Assembly: GCA_019423745.1 (NCBI GenBank)
Contig: JAHZAV010000050.1
Location: 1-13,037, forward strand
DNA: 13,037 nucleotides
Source: Lachnospiraceae bacterium
Lineage (GTDB): Bacteria > Bacillota > Clostridia > Lachnospirales > Lachnospiraceae
Reading direction: 5' to 3'
Each line of letters begins with the position of its first letter. The stretch's first letter is position 1. Of the stretch, positions 1 through 5,362 are shown in pieces. The notes under the pieces are model-generated. The model searched no databases, was not told the origin of the DNA, and saw only the letters and a program-made list of their open reading frames with translations. The position numbers and the translations under genes were made by a program.

Positions 1-59
1 TCCGTTACTGTCATCCACTTTTTAACCGGCTCCTTATCTGGACTTATAACTTCCGCCAT
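1..59 (-). CDS. 5' fragment of a gene downstream of the excisionase; function unresolved
   Basis: Only the first 19 codons are inside the window, reading MAEVISPDKEPVKKWMTVT before the left edge. The start at 59 is chosen because a GGAGG ribosome binding site lies just upstream. An in-frame ATG at 89 would add ten residues (MVKKRKEENL) but has no good ribosome binding site. The gene lies directly downstream of, and on the same strand as, the excisionase-like gene. In integrative elements that position usually holds the integrase or a second DNA-binding accessory protein. The 'KKWMTVT' stretch feels more like the start of an HTH accessory protein than of a Tn916-type integrase, but this is an impression from memory. 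That something is coded here is likely; the product is not established. Confidence 0.6.
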   Translation of the reverse strand, partial: MAEVISPDKEPVKKWMTVT

Positions 60-153
60 CAGATTTTCCTCCTTCCTCTTTTTTACCATACAACATTTTT
101 CATTTTCTTTTTAGTATGTCGCCGGACGAATATTACGTTATGAAAGCGAATCT

Positions 154-330
154 TTATTCGGGCTGTTTGTCCAGCCAGTCATCAAAACTCTTTTTGGAAA
201 TCCTGTATTTTCCACCATCCAGCTGGATCCATCGGAACTCATTCCTTTTCAAAAGGTTATAAACTGTCGGGCGGCTGACCCCCAGTATCTCCTGTAATTC
301 CTGTACGGTATAACATCTTTTTTCTGCCAT
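154..330 (-). CDS. Excisionase-like winged-HTH DNA-binding protein (Xis family)
   Basis: This is a 58-residue protein that begins MAEKRCYTVQELQEILGVSR and ends DDWLDKQPE. It has the layout of the MerR-like/excisionase HTH family: a helix-turn-helix (residues about 8-28, 'TVQELQEILGVSRPTVYNLL'), then a short wing with 'GGKYRISKKSFDDWL'. Such proteins bind element ends and steer the integrase towards excision. Length is normal for the family. The ATG at 330 follows a GAGGA ribosome binding site with 7 nt spacing. It lies 95 bp upstream of the gene cut by the left edge, probably in one transcript, and the left copy of the inverted repeat at 379-395 lies in its leader, so that sequence may be part of its control region. 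A general HTH regulator is the main alternative. Confidence 0.8.
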   Translation of the reverse strand: MAEKRCYTVQELQEILGVSRPTVYNLLKRNEFRWIQLDGGKYRISKKSFDDWLDKQPE

Positions 331-378
331 GATAAATTCCTCTTTTCTAATCAGATTTGAAAGGAAATATTTTCCCCT

Positions 379-395
379 TCACTTAACGTAACTAG
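379..395. repeat. Left copy of 17-bp inverted repeat flanking the cargo block
   Basis: TCACTTAACGTAACTAG here is the exact reverse complement of 2708-2724. Similarity continues past the core: C-rich on one side and G-rich on the other (CCCC before, GGGGG after). Read on the minus strand it points at the excisionase gene about 50 bp away. A small palindrome, GGAAA-tat-TTTCC, lies beside it at 363-375. The role could be terminal repeat, operator or relaxosome site. Confidence 0.85.
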
Positions 396-568
396 GGGGG
401 CATTTTTCACATGGTCTTAAAATAACTTTTCTTGATTATTTTTGACAAATAAAAATACAGCCATCAGAAGGTCTTGTTTCTTAATGGCTGTATCAAATCA
501 TTTTAAATATTTATAATCACGCTGTTATTTCTATGGATTCAACTTTTCCATAGTCAAGGGGATCAACT
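396..568. other. AT-rich gene-free stretch between left inverted repeat and cargo operon end
   Basis: No coding sequence is seen. The stretch holds the minus-strand terminator at 451-493 and a second small hairpin, CTATGGA/TCCATAG at 531-537 and 547-553, just past the stop codon of the HTH gene. A TTGACA occurs on the plus strand at 442-447, but no -10 box is found at a workable distance, so no promoter is called. Confidence 0.6.
451..493 (-). terminator. Rho-independent terminator of the cargo operon
   Basis: A perfect 10-bp stem, ATACAGCCAT at 455-464 and ATGGCTGTAT at 484-493, has a 19-nt loop. Read on the minus strand the stem is followed directly by a T run (TATTTTTATTT). It lies about 75 bp past the stop of the last minus-strand cargo gene, where such a terminator is expected. 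Confidence 0.75.
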
Positions 569-925
569 TCAGTCTGTCCCCAACTCCTTTAGCATTTCGC
601 TCGCGTCAATCTGAAATAATTTTGCCAATGCAATCAGGTTAGAAGTGGATGGATCAGAAGTTCCATTTTCCCATTTACTGACGGCCTGCCTGCTTACACC
701 GAGAGACTCCGCAACAAATTCCTGTGTCATTTTACATCTGGTTCGATTTTCTTTGATCATCTCGCCAAGAGTCTGACATACTTTCTGTTTTTCTTCCCGG
801 ACTGGCTTTGTTCTTAAATATTATTTTAAAGCCTTAACCAATAAAATAAACAAATACACAACAGCCACACAGATGATTCCCCAGATAAGTAAGTTGATAA
901 TTATTAAAATCGTAGATAAATACAT
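569..925 (-). pseudogene. Membrane-anchored XRE-family HTH regulator interrupted by an in-frame TAA
   Basis: The reading frame starts at 925 after a very strong AGGAGGTGA ribosome binding site. It codes a hydrophobic segment (MYLSTILIIINLLIWGIICV and on, residues 1-34), ending VKALK, then meets TAA at 821-823. The same frame continues with YLRTKPVREEKQKVCQTLGE into a complete XRE HTH domain (TQEFVAESLGVSRQAVSKWE) and stops at 569. The HTH domain normally begins around 'TLGEMIKENR', upstream of the only in-frame ATG (760), which has no good ribosome binding site. The simplest reading is one gene of 118 sense codons with an N-terminal anchor and a C-terminal DNA-binding domain, broken by one nonsense change. 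From memory, proteins with this TM-linker-HTH layout occur in Lachnospiraceae. Alternatives are two separate products (34 and 63 residues), stop-codon readthrough, or a sequencing error. Confidence 0.75.
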
Positions 926-1004
926 TCTCCTCACCTCCTGGAAAAAACATAGCACAGGAAGACAGTTGCTTCCACCAACTATATCGCAACTTCAGGTTGA
1001 CAGG

Positions 1005-1199
1005 TTATTTCTCTTTTCTAAACAAGCCAATAACAGTCCAGCATGTGGCTACTGTTTGCATCAGAAAAAAGAAATTATAAAAAATCCTTGTCCCAAAACC
1101 TAAAGATAAGCTTCCCACCAAAATGAATCCTATACAAGTCGCGCCTAAACTAAATACCAATGCAAGAATAGAAATCAATATTTTATATGTTCTCGTCAT
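1005..1199 (-). CDS. Small two-helix membrane protein, unknown function
   Basis: This 64-residue protein is almost entirely hydrophobic, with likely membrane segments at residues 7-32 and 38-60, and a positively charged tail (RKEK). The ATG at 1199 follows a GGGTGAGAG ribosome binding site. It lies in the same-strand cargo series, about 50 bp after the glycine-zipper gene and 80 bp before the split HTH gene. I do not recognise a family. Being one of several small membrane proteins next to a membrane-anchored regulator, it may act with that regulator, but this is only context. Confidence 0.6.
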   Translation of the reverse strand: MTRTYKILISILALVFSLGATCIGFILVGSLSLGFGTRIFYNFFFLMQTVATCWTVIGLFRKEK

Positions 1200-1230
1200 A
1201 CTCTCACCCTTTCAAAATAATTATTCTGTC

Positions 1231-1661
1231 TTCTACAAACTGGGGGAACTTATCTCTCATCTTCATTAAAGGCTTGCTCTATGTCTCCATCTTCATCTAT
1301 AAACACAATATCTCCTATTTTAAACAATTCTGTTTCCATCGTTCCTGAAGATGTTGAAACTGTTTGTTCATTTCCTTGATTATCTACAAGTGTAATAACA
1401 TATTCATTGGATACTTCATTTTTATCTATCGCTTTGATTTTATATCCTTTTTCAGCGACTTGCTTATTAACAATCTTATCCTTATTTGCTCCAATGACAA
1501 GACCAATCAACATTCCTAAACAAAGCCCCAGTGGTATTCCTAAGCTATCAATCACAGAGCCAACACCTACACCAAGGCACATTCCTAATACCATACCTGT
1601 TCCCGTATTCTTTGTTGTTTGTTTCATTTATGTTCCTCCACATTCCAATTCTACAAACTGG
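1231..1661. repeat. 13-bp direct repeats either side of the glycine-zipper gene
   Basis: TTCTACAAACTGG occurs at 1231-1243 and 1649-1661, in the same orientation, bracketing the gene at 1250-1627. On the minus strand each copy falls a few bases after a stop codon. The right copy also lies in a small inverted repeat (ATTCCA at 1642-1647, TGGAAT at 1659-1664). A 13-bp match is close to what chance allows in a window this size, so meaning is uncertain. Confidence 0.45.
1250..1627 (-). CDS. Glycine-zipper membrane protein with acidic C-terminal domain, unknown function
   Basis: This is a 125-residue protein. Residues 11-47 form a glycine-rich hydrophobic hairpin (GMVLGMCLGVGVGSV, then GIPLGLCLGMLIGLVIGA), a glycine-zipper pattern seen in membrane-inserting or self-associating proteins. 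Residues 50-125 are soluble, with a likely beta-rich part (YKIKAIDKNEVSNEYVITLV) and an acidic tail rich in D and E. The start at 1627 has a GGAGG ribosome binding site with 7 nt spacing. It sits 41 bp after the stop of the GIY-YIG gene. No family is recognised. A membrane protein acting beside a nuclease invites the idea of a defence or toxin function, but nothing in the protein proves it. Confidence 0.7.
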   Translation of the reverse strand: MKQTTKNTGTGMVLGMCLGVGVGSVIDSLGIPLGLCLGMLIGLVIGANKDKIVNKQVAEKGYKIKAIDKNEVSNEYVITLVDNQGNEQTVSTSSGTMETELFKIGDIVFIDEDGDIEQAFNEDER

Positions 1662-1668
1662 AATTTGT

Positions 1669-2160
1669 TTAATACATAATATTTGAATTAGATTGATGAA
1701 TACTCTCCCATTCAATCCTTTCATACTTTTCTTTAACTGCTTCTGATAATTGTTTTTGACACCCACCCATGTCTTGATAGTTCACTAATTCTTGTAATTC
1801 TGCAAGAGCTAATCTGTTTGCGTCCTTTTCAAATGAATCCCCAATATAATCTATTTTTTGAAGAATTCTAATCTCAATTTCATATCCATCATTTAAATAT
1901 TTTTCAATTTTTTTATGAACATCCGTTTTCCTAACACCACGCAAATAATCATTTAAATGCGAGTTTTTCCCTAACATTCTAAGAAAAATATCGTTTGATT
2001 TCCCTATATAAAAACATATATAATTTTCATCTACTTTGACAAAAAATCCATACACTCCTCTAATTTTACTTTTGGGTGTCATTTCTTTCGGAACATAAAT
2101 ACCAAGTTGTTTTATTTCATTAAGTCGCTTATTAAACTCTTTTAATTCTCTATCCGTCAT
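1669..2160 (-). CDS. GIY-YIG nuclease-like protein
   Basis: This 163-residue protein carries the two signature strands of the GIY-YIG fold: 'GVYGFF' (residues 35-40, V replacing I) and 'FYIGKS' (50-55). An arginine follows at the expected place (R61 in 'IFLRM'), and glutamates in 'LAELQEL' (121, 124) could be the metal-binding acid. GIY-YIG proteins cut DNA in repair, homing, restriction and phage systems, or bind DNA without cutting. Residues 1-34 and 126-163 are not recognised. The ATG at 2160 is preferred over 2169 because the AAGGATGAT ribosome binding site touches the 2169 ATG and is properly spaced only for 2160. It sits in the AT-rich cargo between the TfoX-like and glycine-zipper genes, about 85 bp after the former. 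Active or not cannot be settled by eye. Confidence 0.8.
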   Translation of the reverse strand: MTDRELKEFNKRLNEIKQLGIYVPKEMTPKSKIRGVYGFFVKVDENYICFYIGKSNDIFLRMLGKNSHLNDYLRGVRKTDVHKKIEKYLNDGYEIEIRILQKIDYIGDSFEKDANRLALAELQELVNYQDMGGCQKQLSEAVKEKYERIEWESIHQSNSNIMY

Positions 2161-2245
2161 TATTATCATCCTTTTTATCTTTCTGTATAAATATATCAGT
2201 TACCAATTTCAATTTTTTTCAGTATCCCTAAAATTAGATATTTTT

Positions 2246-2566
2246 CTATTTTTTCTTTTTAGGTTTTGGTGTTGGCAACTCATTGAACATAGTATTAAAC
2301 AAGCCCATTAAAAACTCTTTATTATCTACTTCATCTACCAACAACATTTCTTTTGCACCCTCATAAGGCAATTCATATGAAGCTGTCGGCATATAAGCAA
2401 TCGCTGATTTTATAGGTTTTACAAGTAATCTATCATCATAAATACCGCCTACAATCTTACCACGATAGTAGATAATAAATTCTCCCATCATTGCTCTATA
2501 TGTAATATCCTCTAATTCGGATAACTGTCCTAAAATAAATTCCAAATATTCTTTACTTGATGCCAT
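2246..2566 (-). CDS. TfoX N-terminal-domain protein
   Basis: This 106-residue protein begins MASSKEYLEFILGQLSELED and contains 'YRAMMGEFIIYYRGKIVGGIYDDRLLVKP', the hallmark of the TfoX/Sxy N-terminal domain, followed by 'SYELPYEGAKEMLLVDEVDN' and a lysine-rich tail (PKPKKKK). In Gammaproteobacteria TfoX/Sxy promotes competence. The stand-alone N-domain forms common in Firmicutes have no settled role. The ATG at 2566 is chosen over 2581 for its GAGGTGGA ribosome binding site. As the first gene of the minus-strand cargo set it is probably read from the promoter around 2602, and may share a transcript with the genes after it. Confidence 0.8.
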   Translation of the reverse strand: MASSKEYLEFILGQLSELEDITYRAMMGEFIIYYRGKIVGGIYDDRLLVKPIKSAIAYMPTASYELPYEGAKEMLLVDEVDNKEFLMGLFNTMFNELPTPKPKKKK

Positions 2567-2601
2567 AATCCACCTCAACAACTTCCAATTTTTTTAATTT
2601 G

Positions 2602-2607
2602 ATTATA
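2602..2607 (-). promoter_or_regulatory. Perfect -10 box (TATAAT) upstream of the TfoX-like gene
   Basis: The minus strand reads TATAAT here, 36 bp ahead of the chosen start codon. The hexamer 17 bp further upstream (TGGTGA) matches the -35 consensus at only three of six positions. This would make it a weak or activator-dependent promoter for the cargo operon. Confidence 0.45.
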
Positions 2608-2707
2608 CTTCATTTTATAGCAAATCACCATTATTTCCAGACTGTTCTGTTCCGGTAAAATCATTCTTTTTATTTTTTCTCAAGCATCCCCTGTATTCTT
2701 TCTGCCT

Positions 2708-2724
2708 CTAGTTACGTTAAGTGA
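2708..2724. repeat. Right copy of 17-bp inverted repeat flanking the cargo block
   Basis: CTAGTTACGTTAAGTGA here is the exact reverse complement of 379-395. It is followed by GGGGGG and points towards mobC, as the left copy points towards the excisionase gene. Each copy thus faces outward from the cargo to a mobility gene. Confidence 0.85.
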
Positions 2725-2924
2725 GGGGGGTAGGATTTCAAGAGCAAGATCCACCCCGTAATACAAAACCTGCAAATGCTGATTTTGTATCTTCACGTGG
2801 TCAAGATCTTGATGGGGATTCCGCTTCCCCATACCCTCGGAAATTCCGCTACTTTTTCAAAACCGGAAGGTTGCGAAAATGTATCAGAATTATTTTTAGC
2901 TCCCAACAAAAATGTTGGTCGCAG

Positions 2925-2964
2925 CACTGAAATTTAATCGGAAGGGACAACCGGAATTTCAGTG
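2925..2964 (+). promoter_or_regulatory. Long hairpin in the mobC leader
   Basis: CACTGAAATT at 2925-2934 pairs perfectly with AATTTCAGTG at 2955-2964, and CGG/CCG can extend pairing inside the 20-nt loop. There is no T run after it, so it is not a standard terminator. It could be a protein-binding site, an RNA control element for mobC about 50 bp downstream, or part of oriT. Confidence 0.5.
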
Positions 2965-2984
2965 GATGCACCTGCATAGGGAAC

Positions 2985-3017
2985 ATGGATATCAGCAAAA
3001 AGAAGGGAGGCACATGA
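2985..3017 (+). other. Possible 10-codon leader peptide overlapping the mobC start
   Basis: ATG at 2985 opens a short frame reading MDISKKKGGT whose TGA overlaps the mobC start codon as ATGA. Such a frame could couple translation into mobC. Its own ribosome binding site is poor, and a frame this short often arises by chance. Confidence 0.2.
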
Positions 3018-3409
3018 AAAGAATAAAACAAAGAAAACCTTACCAGCGCCCGAACATTGTATGTTTAAGGCTCTCTGATTCGGAGCTTTCTCTTTTGGAT
3101 ACTCATGCCGATCAATGTCAGGCATCACGGTCCGAATATATCAGAAATCTAATTTTGGAAAAGAAAATGACACCGAAATATCAGATCGTTATCGACAGTG
3201 TAGAGATACAAAAAATTCTGTCTGAATACGGGAAGATCGGTTCAAATCTAAATCAGATTGCAAAATACTTTAACAGTGGCGGGGAGCGGTCTCTTGCAAT
3301 GGAGGAAGAAATACGCAGGAGCATATCCGAATTATTTATGCTTCGCAAAGAAGTGCTGCGATTGGCAGGTGATTTTTCTGGCAGTAATAAAACACATAAA
3401 AAGCCATAA
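3014..3409 (+). CDS. mobC: MobC-like relaxosome accessory protein
   Basis: This 131-residue protein begins MKRIKQRKPYQRPNIVCLRL. The N-terminal half looks like a ribbon-helix-helix DNA-binding domain (NIVCLRLSDSELSLLDTHAD, then 'SRSEYIRNLIL'). The C-terminal half has the MobC hallmark 'IGSNLNQIAKYFN' with a following helix. MobC-type proteins bind oriT and help the relaxase open and nick the strand. The ATG at 3014 is preferred because of the AAGGGAGG upstream; the frame stays open for 34 more codons, but those overlap the oriT hairpins and look non-coding. Its 3' end overlaps the relaxase start by 32 nt, so the two are probably translationally coupled. Confidence 0.85.
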   Translation: MKRIKQRKPYQRPNIVCLRLSDSELSLLDTHADQCQASRSEYIRNLILEKKMTPKYQIVIDSVEIQKILSEYGKIGSNLNQIAKYFNSGGERSLAMEEEIRRSISELFMLRKEVLRLAGDFSGSNKTHKKP

Positions 3410-5039
3410 TGCAAATTATTCAGATGCTTTGGAATATCTGCTGTTTCAACATAATGAAAAAACCGGAGAACTTCTATACGATGACTACGGGCAAATGCTT
3501 CTTCGTAAAGAATTTTATATCAATGGGCTCAACTGTGATCCTTACAGTTTTGATTCGGAATGTAGAACTACCAACAAGAGATTTAAAAAAAATCGAAAAA
3601 GAGAAGATATCAAAAGTCACCATTACATCATCAGTTTTGATCCGGAGGATGCGAAAGAAAATGATCTCACTGGGGAAAAGGCGCAACAGCTATGTCTGGA
3701 ATATGCCCGGAAAAACTTTCCAGGCTATCAGGCCCTAATCGTAACTCATACAGATGGTGACAACCATTCCGGGAATATACATACTCACATCGTGATCAAC
3801 AGTGTCCGGAAATATTCTGTTGAAAGACAACCGTATATGGATAAGCCCCATGAAGAAATGGCCGGATATAAGCATCGATCGACAAAACGGTTTCTCACTC
3901 ATCTGAAAAAAGAGGTAATGGAAATGTGCCAGCGGGAAGGACTCCATCAGATTGATCTGCTCGCCCCGGCAAAAGAGAAAACAAGTGAAAAAGAATATCG
4001 GGCAAAAACACGAGGACAGAAAAGACTGGAACAGGTAAACCAGAAGATCCTGGAAGCTGGCATGAAACCAACAGCAAGCACTTTTCAGACACAGAAGGAT
4101 TTTATAAGAAATGCGGTTTCTGAAATCAGCAAAATAGTCAGAACATTTGATCAGTTTCAGTCGCTTCTTTTGGAACGATACAATATTTCCGTAACAAGGG
4201 AACGAGGTCGTTATCGCTATCTTCATCCTGATCGTGACAGAAGGATCACAGATAAATCACTTGGAACCCATTATGGGAAAGCATATCTGGAACAGAGATT
4301 TCTTCAGAACCAGGTTTCGTCGGTTTCAGAAAAAGAGGTTCAGAAGTCTGCATCTGCAAATAAAGATTATCGGGAAGATCCGCTTGCAATCTTCCAGTAC
4401 AGATCCAGCCTTCGCCTGGTCGTAAATCTACAGGAAAATGTCAAGGCCATGCAGAGTAAAGCATATGCCCAAAAGGTAAAAATATCAAATCTTCAGCAAA
4501 TGGCGGAAACATTGATCTATGTTCAGGAGCATGGATATGGTTGCAGAGAAGAAGTGATTGCAGCACTGAAGCAATCCAAAGAGGATCTGGAAACATCCGT
4601 TTTGCAAGCAAAAGAGTTATCTTCTCAAATGAATATTTTAAATTCACAGATTCATTACACAGGCCAATATTATGCTTCAAAAAGTACTTATGGTGATTAC
4701 TTAAAAACATGGAATAAAAAGAAATTCGGACAAACTCATGAGATCAAAATTCAGCAGTATCTTGAAGCAAGAGACTGGCTGAAAGAATTTTACCCGGATG
4801 GGAAAATGTTATCACTGAAATCATTACAAGAGAAAAAGGAAAGTTTGAAGGCAAAGACAAATTCACTGAAAGACAAAATTCAGCAGGAAAGAGTATCTGT
4901 CAAGGACCTGGAAATGGTTTTACATAACATTGACGCCATTCTGAACCGGGAAGCAGTATTTACTCATGAGCATACGAGAAAAAGTCAAGAATACCCAAAC
5001 AACAATTATATCAAGAAACAGAAGGAGGAGACATTATGA
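3378..5039 (+). CDS. MOB-family relaxase (Relaxase/Mobilisation nuclease), Tn1549-like
   Basis: This is the transfer-initiating nuclease: it nicks oriT through a tyrosine, stays bound to the 5' end and leads the strand into the recipient. The N-terminal domain has 'VIKHIKSHNANYSDALEYLL', with candidate catalytic tyrosines Y14 and Y20. The metal-binding histidine motif is 'HTDGDNHSGNIHTHIVIN' (H124, H135, H137). The C-terminal third (about residues 340-550) is rich in coiled coil. From memory, sequence and size resemble Tn1549/CTn relaxases, which start M-A-I-x-KHI. Here the equivalent first codon is CTG at 3378, placed 8 nt after AGG in a good AGGTGAT ribosome binding site; GTG at 3369 is the alternative. 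The only upstream ATG (3258) would add 40 residues encoded out of frame inside mobC and is unlikely. Its stop overlaps the next start as ATGA. Confidence 0.9.
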   Translation: MAVIKHIKSHNANYSDALEYLLFQHNEKTGELLYDDYGQMLLRKEFYINGLNCDPYSFDSECRTTNKRFKKNRKREDIKSHHYIISFDPEDAKENDLTGEKAQQLCLEYARKNFPGYQALIVTHTDGDNHSGNIHTHIVINSVRKYSVERQPYMDKPHEEMAGYKHRSTKRFLTHLKKEVMEMCQREGLHQIDLLAPAKEKTSEKEYRAKTRGQKRLEQVNQKILEAGMKPTASTFQTQKDFIRNAVSEISKIVRTFDQFQSLLLERYNISVTRERGRYRYLHPDRDRRITDKSLGTHYGKAYLEQRFLQNQVSSVSEKEVQKSASANKDYREDPLAIFQYRSSLRLVVNLQENVKAMQSKAYAQKVKISNLQQMAETLIYVQEHGYGCREEVIAALKQSKEDLETSVLQAKELSSQMNILNSQIHYTGQYYASKSTYGDYLKTWNKKKFGQTHEIKIQQYLEARDWLKEFYPDGKMLSLKSLQEKKESLKAKTNSLKDKIQQERVSVKDLEMVLHNIDAILNREAVFTHEHTRKSQEYPNNNYIKKQKEETL

Positions 5040-5362
5040 CAGATTCAGAATTCAGACTGATCTTCGATGATCAGGTCGTGAAATGTTCAAAAACATTATG
5101 CAATAAAAGAAAAGAATATACGGGCGACCATCAGGATCGGCTTATTGCTTTCAAAGTAGCTGCATCCTTACAGGGATGCACTCCGCAAAGAGCACTTGTC
5201 GGTATGATGGCCAAGCACATCGTATCCTTATATGATATGTGTTACGCAAAACCCGGTATGTTTAAAAAAGAATTATGGGAGGAGAAGATTACAGACAGTT
5301 TGAACTATCTCTTCTTATTAGCAGCAATCATAAAGGAGGAAGCCGCATATGAATCAGATTGA
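5036..5362 (+). CDS. All-alpha NTP-pyrophosphatase-like protein (MazG/DUF1599-type)
   Basis: This is a 108-residue, mainly helical protein. Features reminiscent of DUF1599 (nucleotide modification associated domain 1) and the all-alpha NTP pyrophosphatases are 'KEYTGDHQDRLIAFKVAA' (26-43), 'MMAKHIVSLYDM' (57-68) and 'EKITDSLNYLFLLAAI' (83-98), the last with the E-x-x-x-D acidic pair expected at the metal site. Such enzymes hydrolyse nucleoside triphosphates to monophosphates, or sit in phage base-modification pathways. Its ATG overlaps the relaxase stop (ATGA) and has a perfect AAGGAGG at 7 nt. The 3' end overlaps the ThyX-like gene by 14 nt. The family call rests on motif memory and position beside thymidylate genes, so it is tentative; the gene itself is secure. 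Confidence 0.6.
   Translation: MTDSEFRLIFDDQVVKCSKTLCNKRKEYTGDHQDRLIAFKVAASLQGCTPQRALVGMMAKHIVSLYDMCYAKPGMFKKELWEEKITDSLNYLFLLAAIIKEEAAYESD

Larger units (their letters stand above)
2705..3013 (+). other. Candidate oriT and leader of the mob operon (hairpin-rich, non-coding)
   Basis: No convincing gene is seen here. The stretch lies directly upstream of mobC and the relaxase, the usual place for an origin of transfer. It holds the right inverted-repeat copy (2708-2724) followed by six G residues; ATACAAAA/TTTTGTAT arms at 2761-2768 and 2783-2790; a perfect 12-bp palindrome TCAAGATCTTGA at 2801-2812; ATGGGGA/TCCCCAT at 2812-2818 and 2826-2832; CCAACA/TGTTGG at 2903-2908 and 2913-2918; and a 10-bp stem at 2925-2964. 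A nick site cannot be placed by eye. Confidence 0.5.

Noticed and set aside
442..447. TTGACA as a plus-strand promoter -35
   Set aside because: No acceptable -10 hexamer lies 16-18 bp downstream and no plus-strand gene follows.
379..2724. Cargo block as a classical insertion sequence or transposon
   Set aside because: No transposase gene is present between the repeats and no flanking target duplication was seen.
3258..3377. 40-residue N-terminal extension of the relaxase from an upstream ATG
   Set aside because: It lies within mobC in another frame, is not relaxase-like, and has no ribosome binding site. The conserved N-terminus begins at the CTG at 3378.
3735..4226. 163-codon minus-strand open frame opposite the relaxase
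   Set aside because: It is antisense to the conserved relaxase motifs, Phe/Cys-rich, and lacks a ribosome binding site and any domain.
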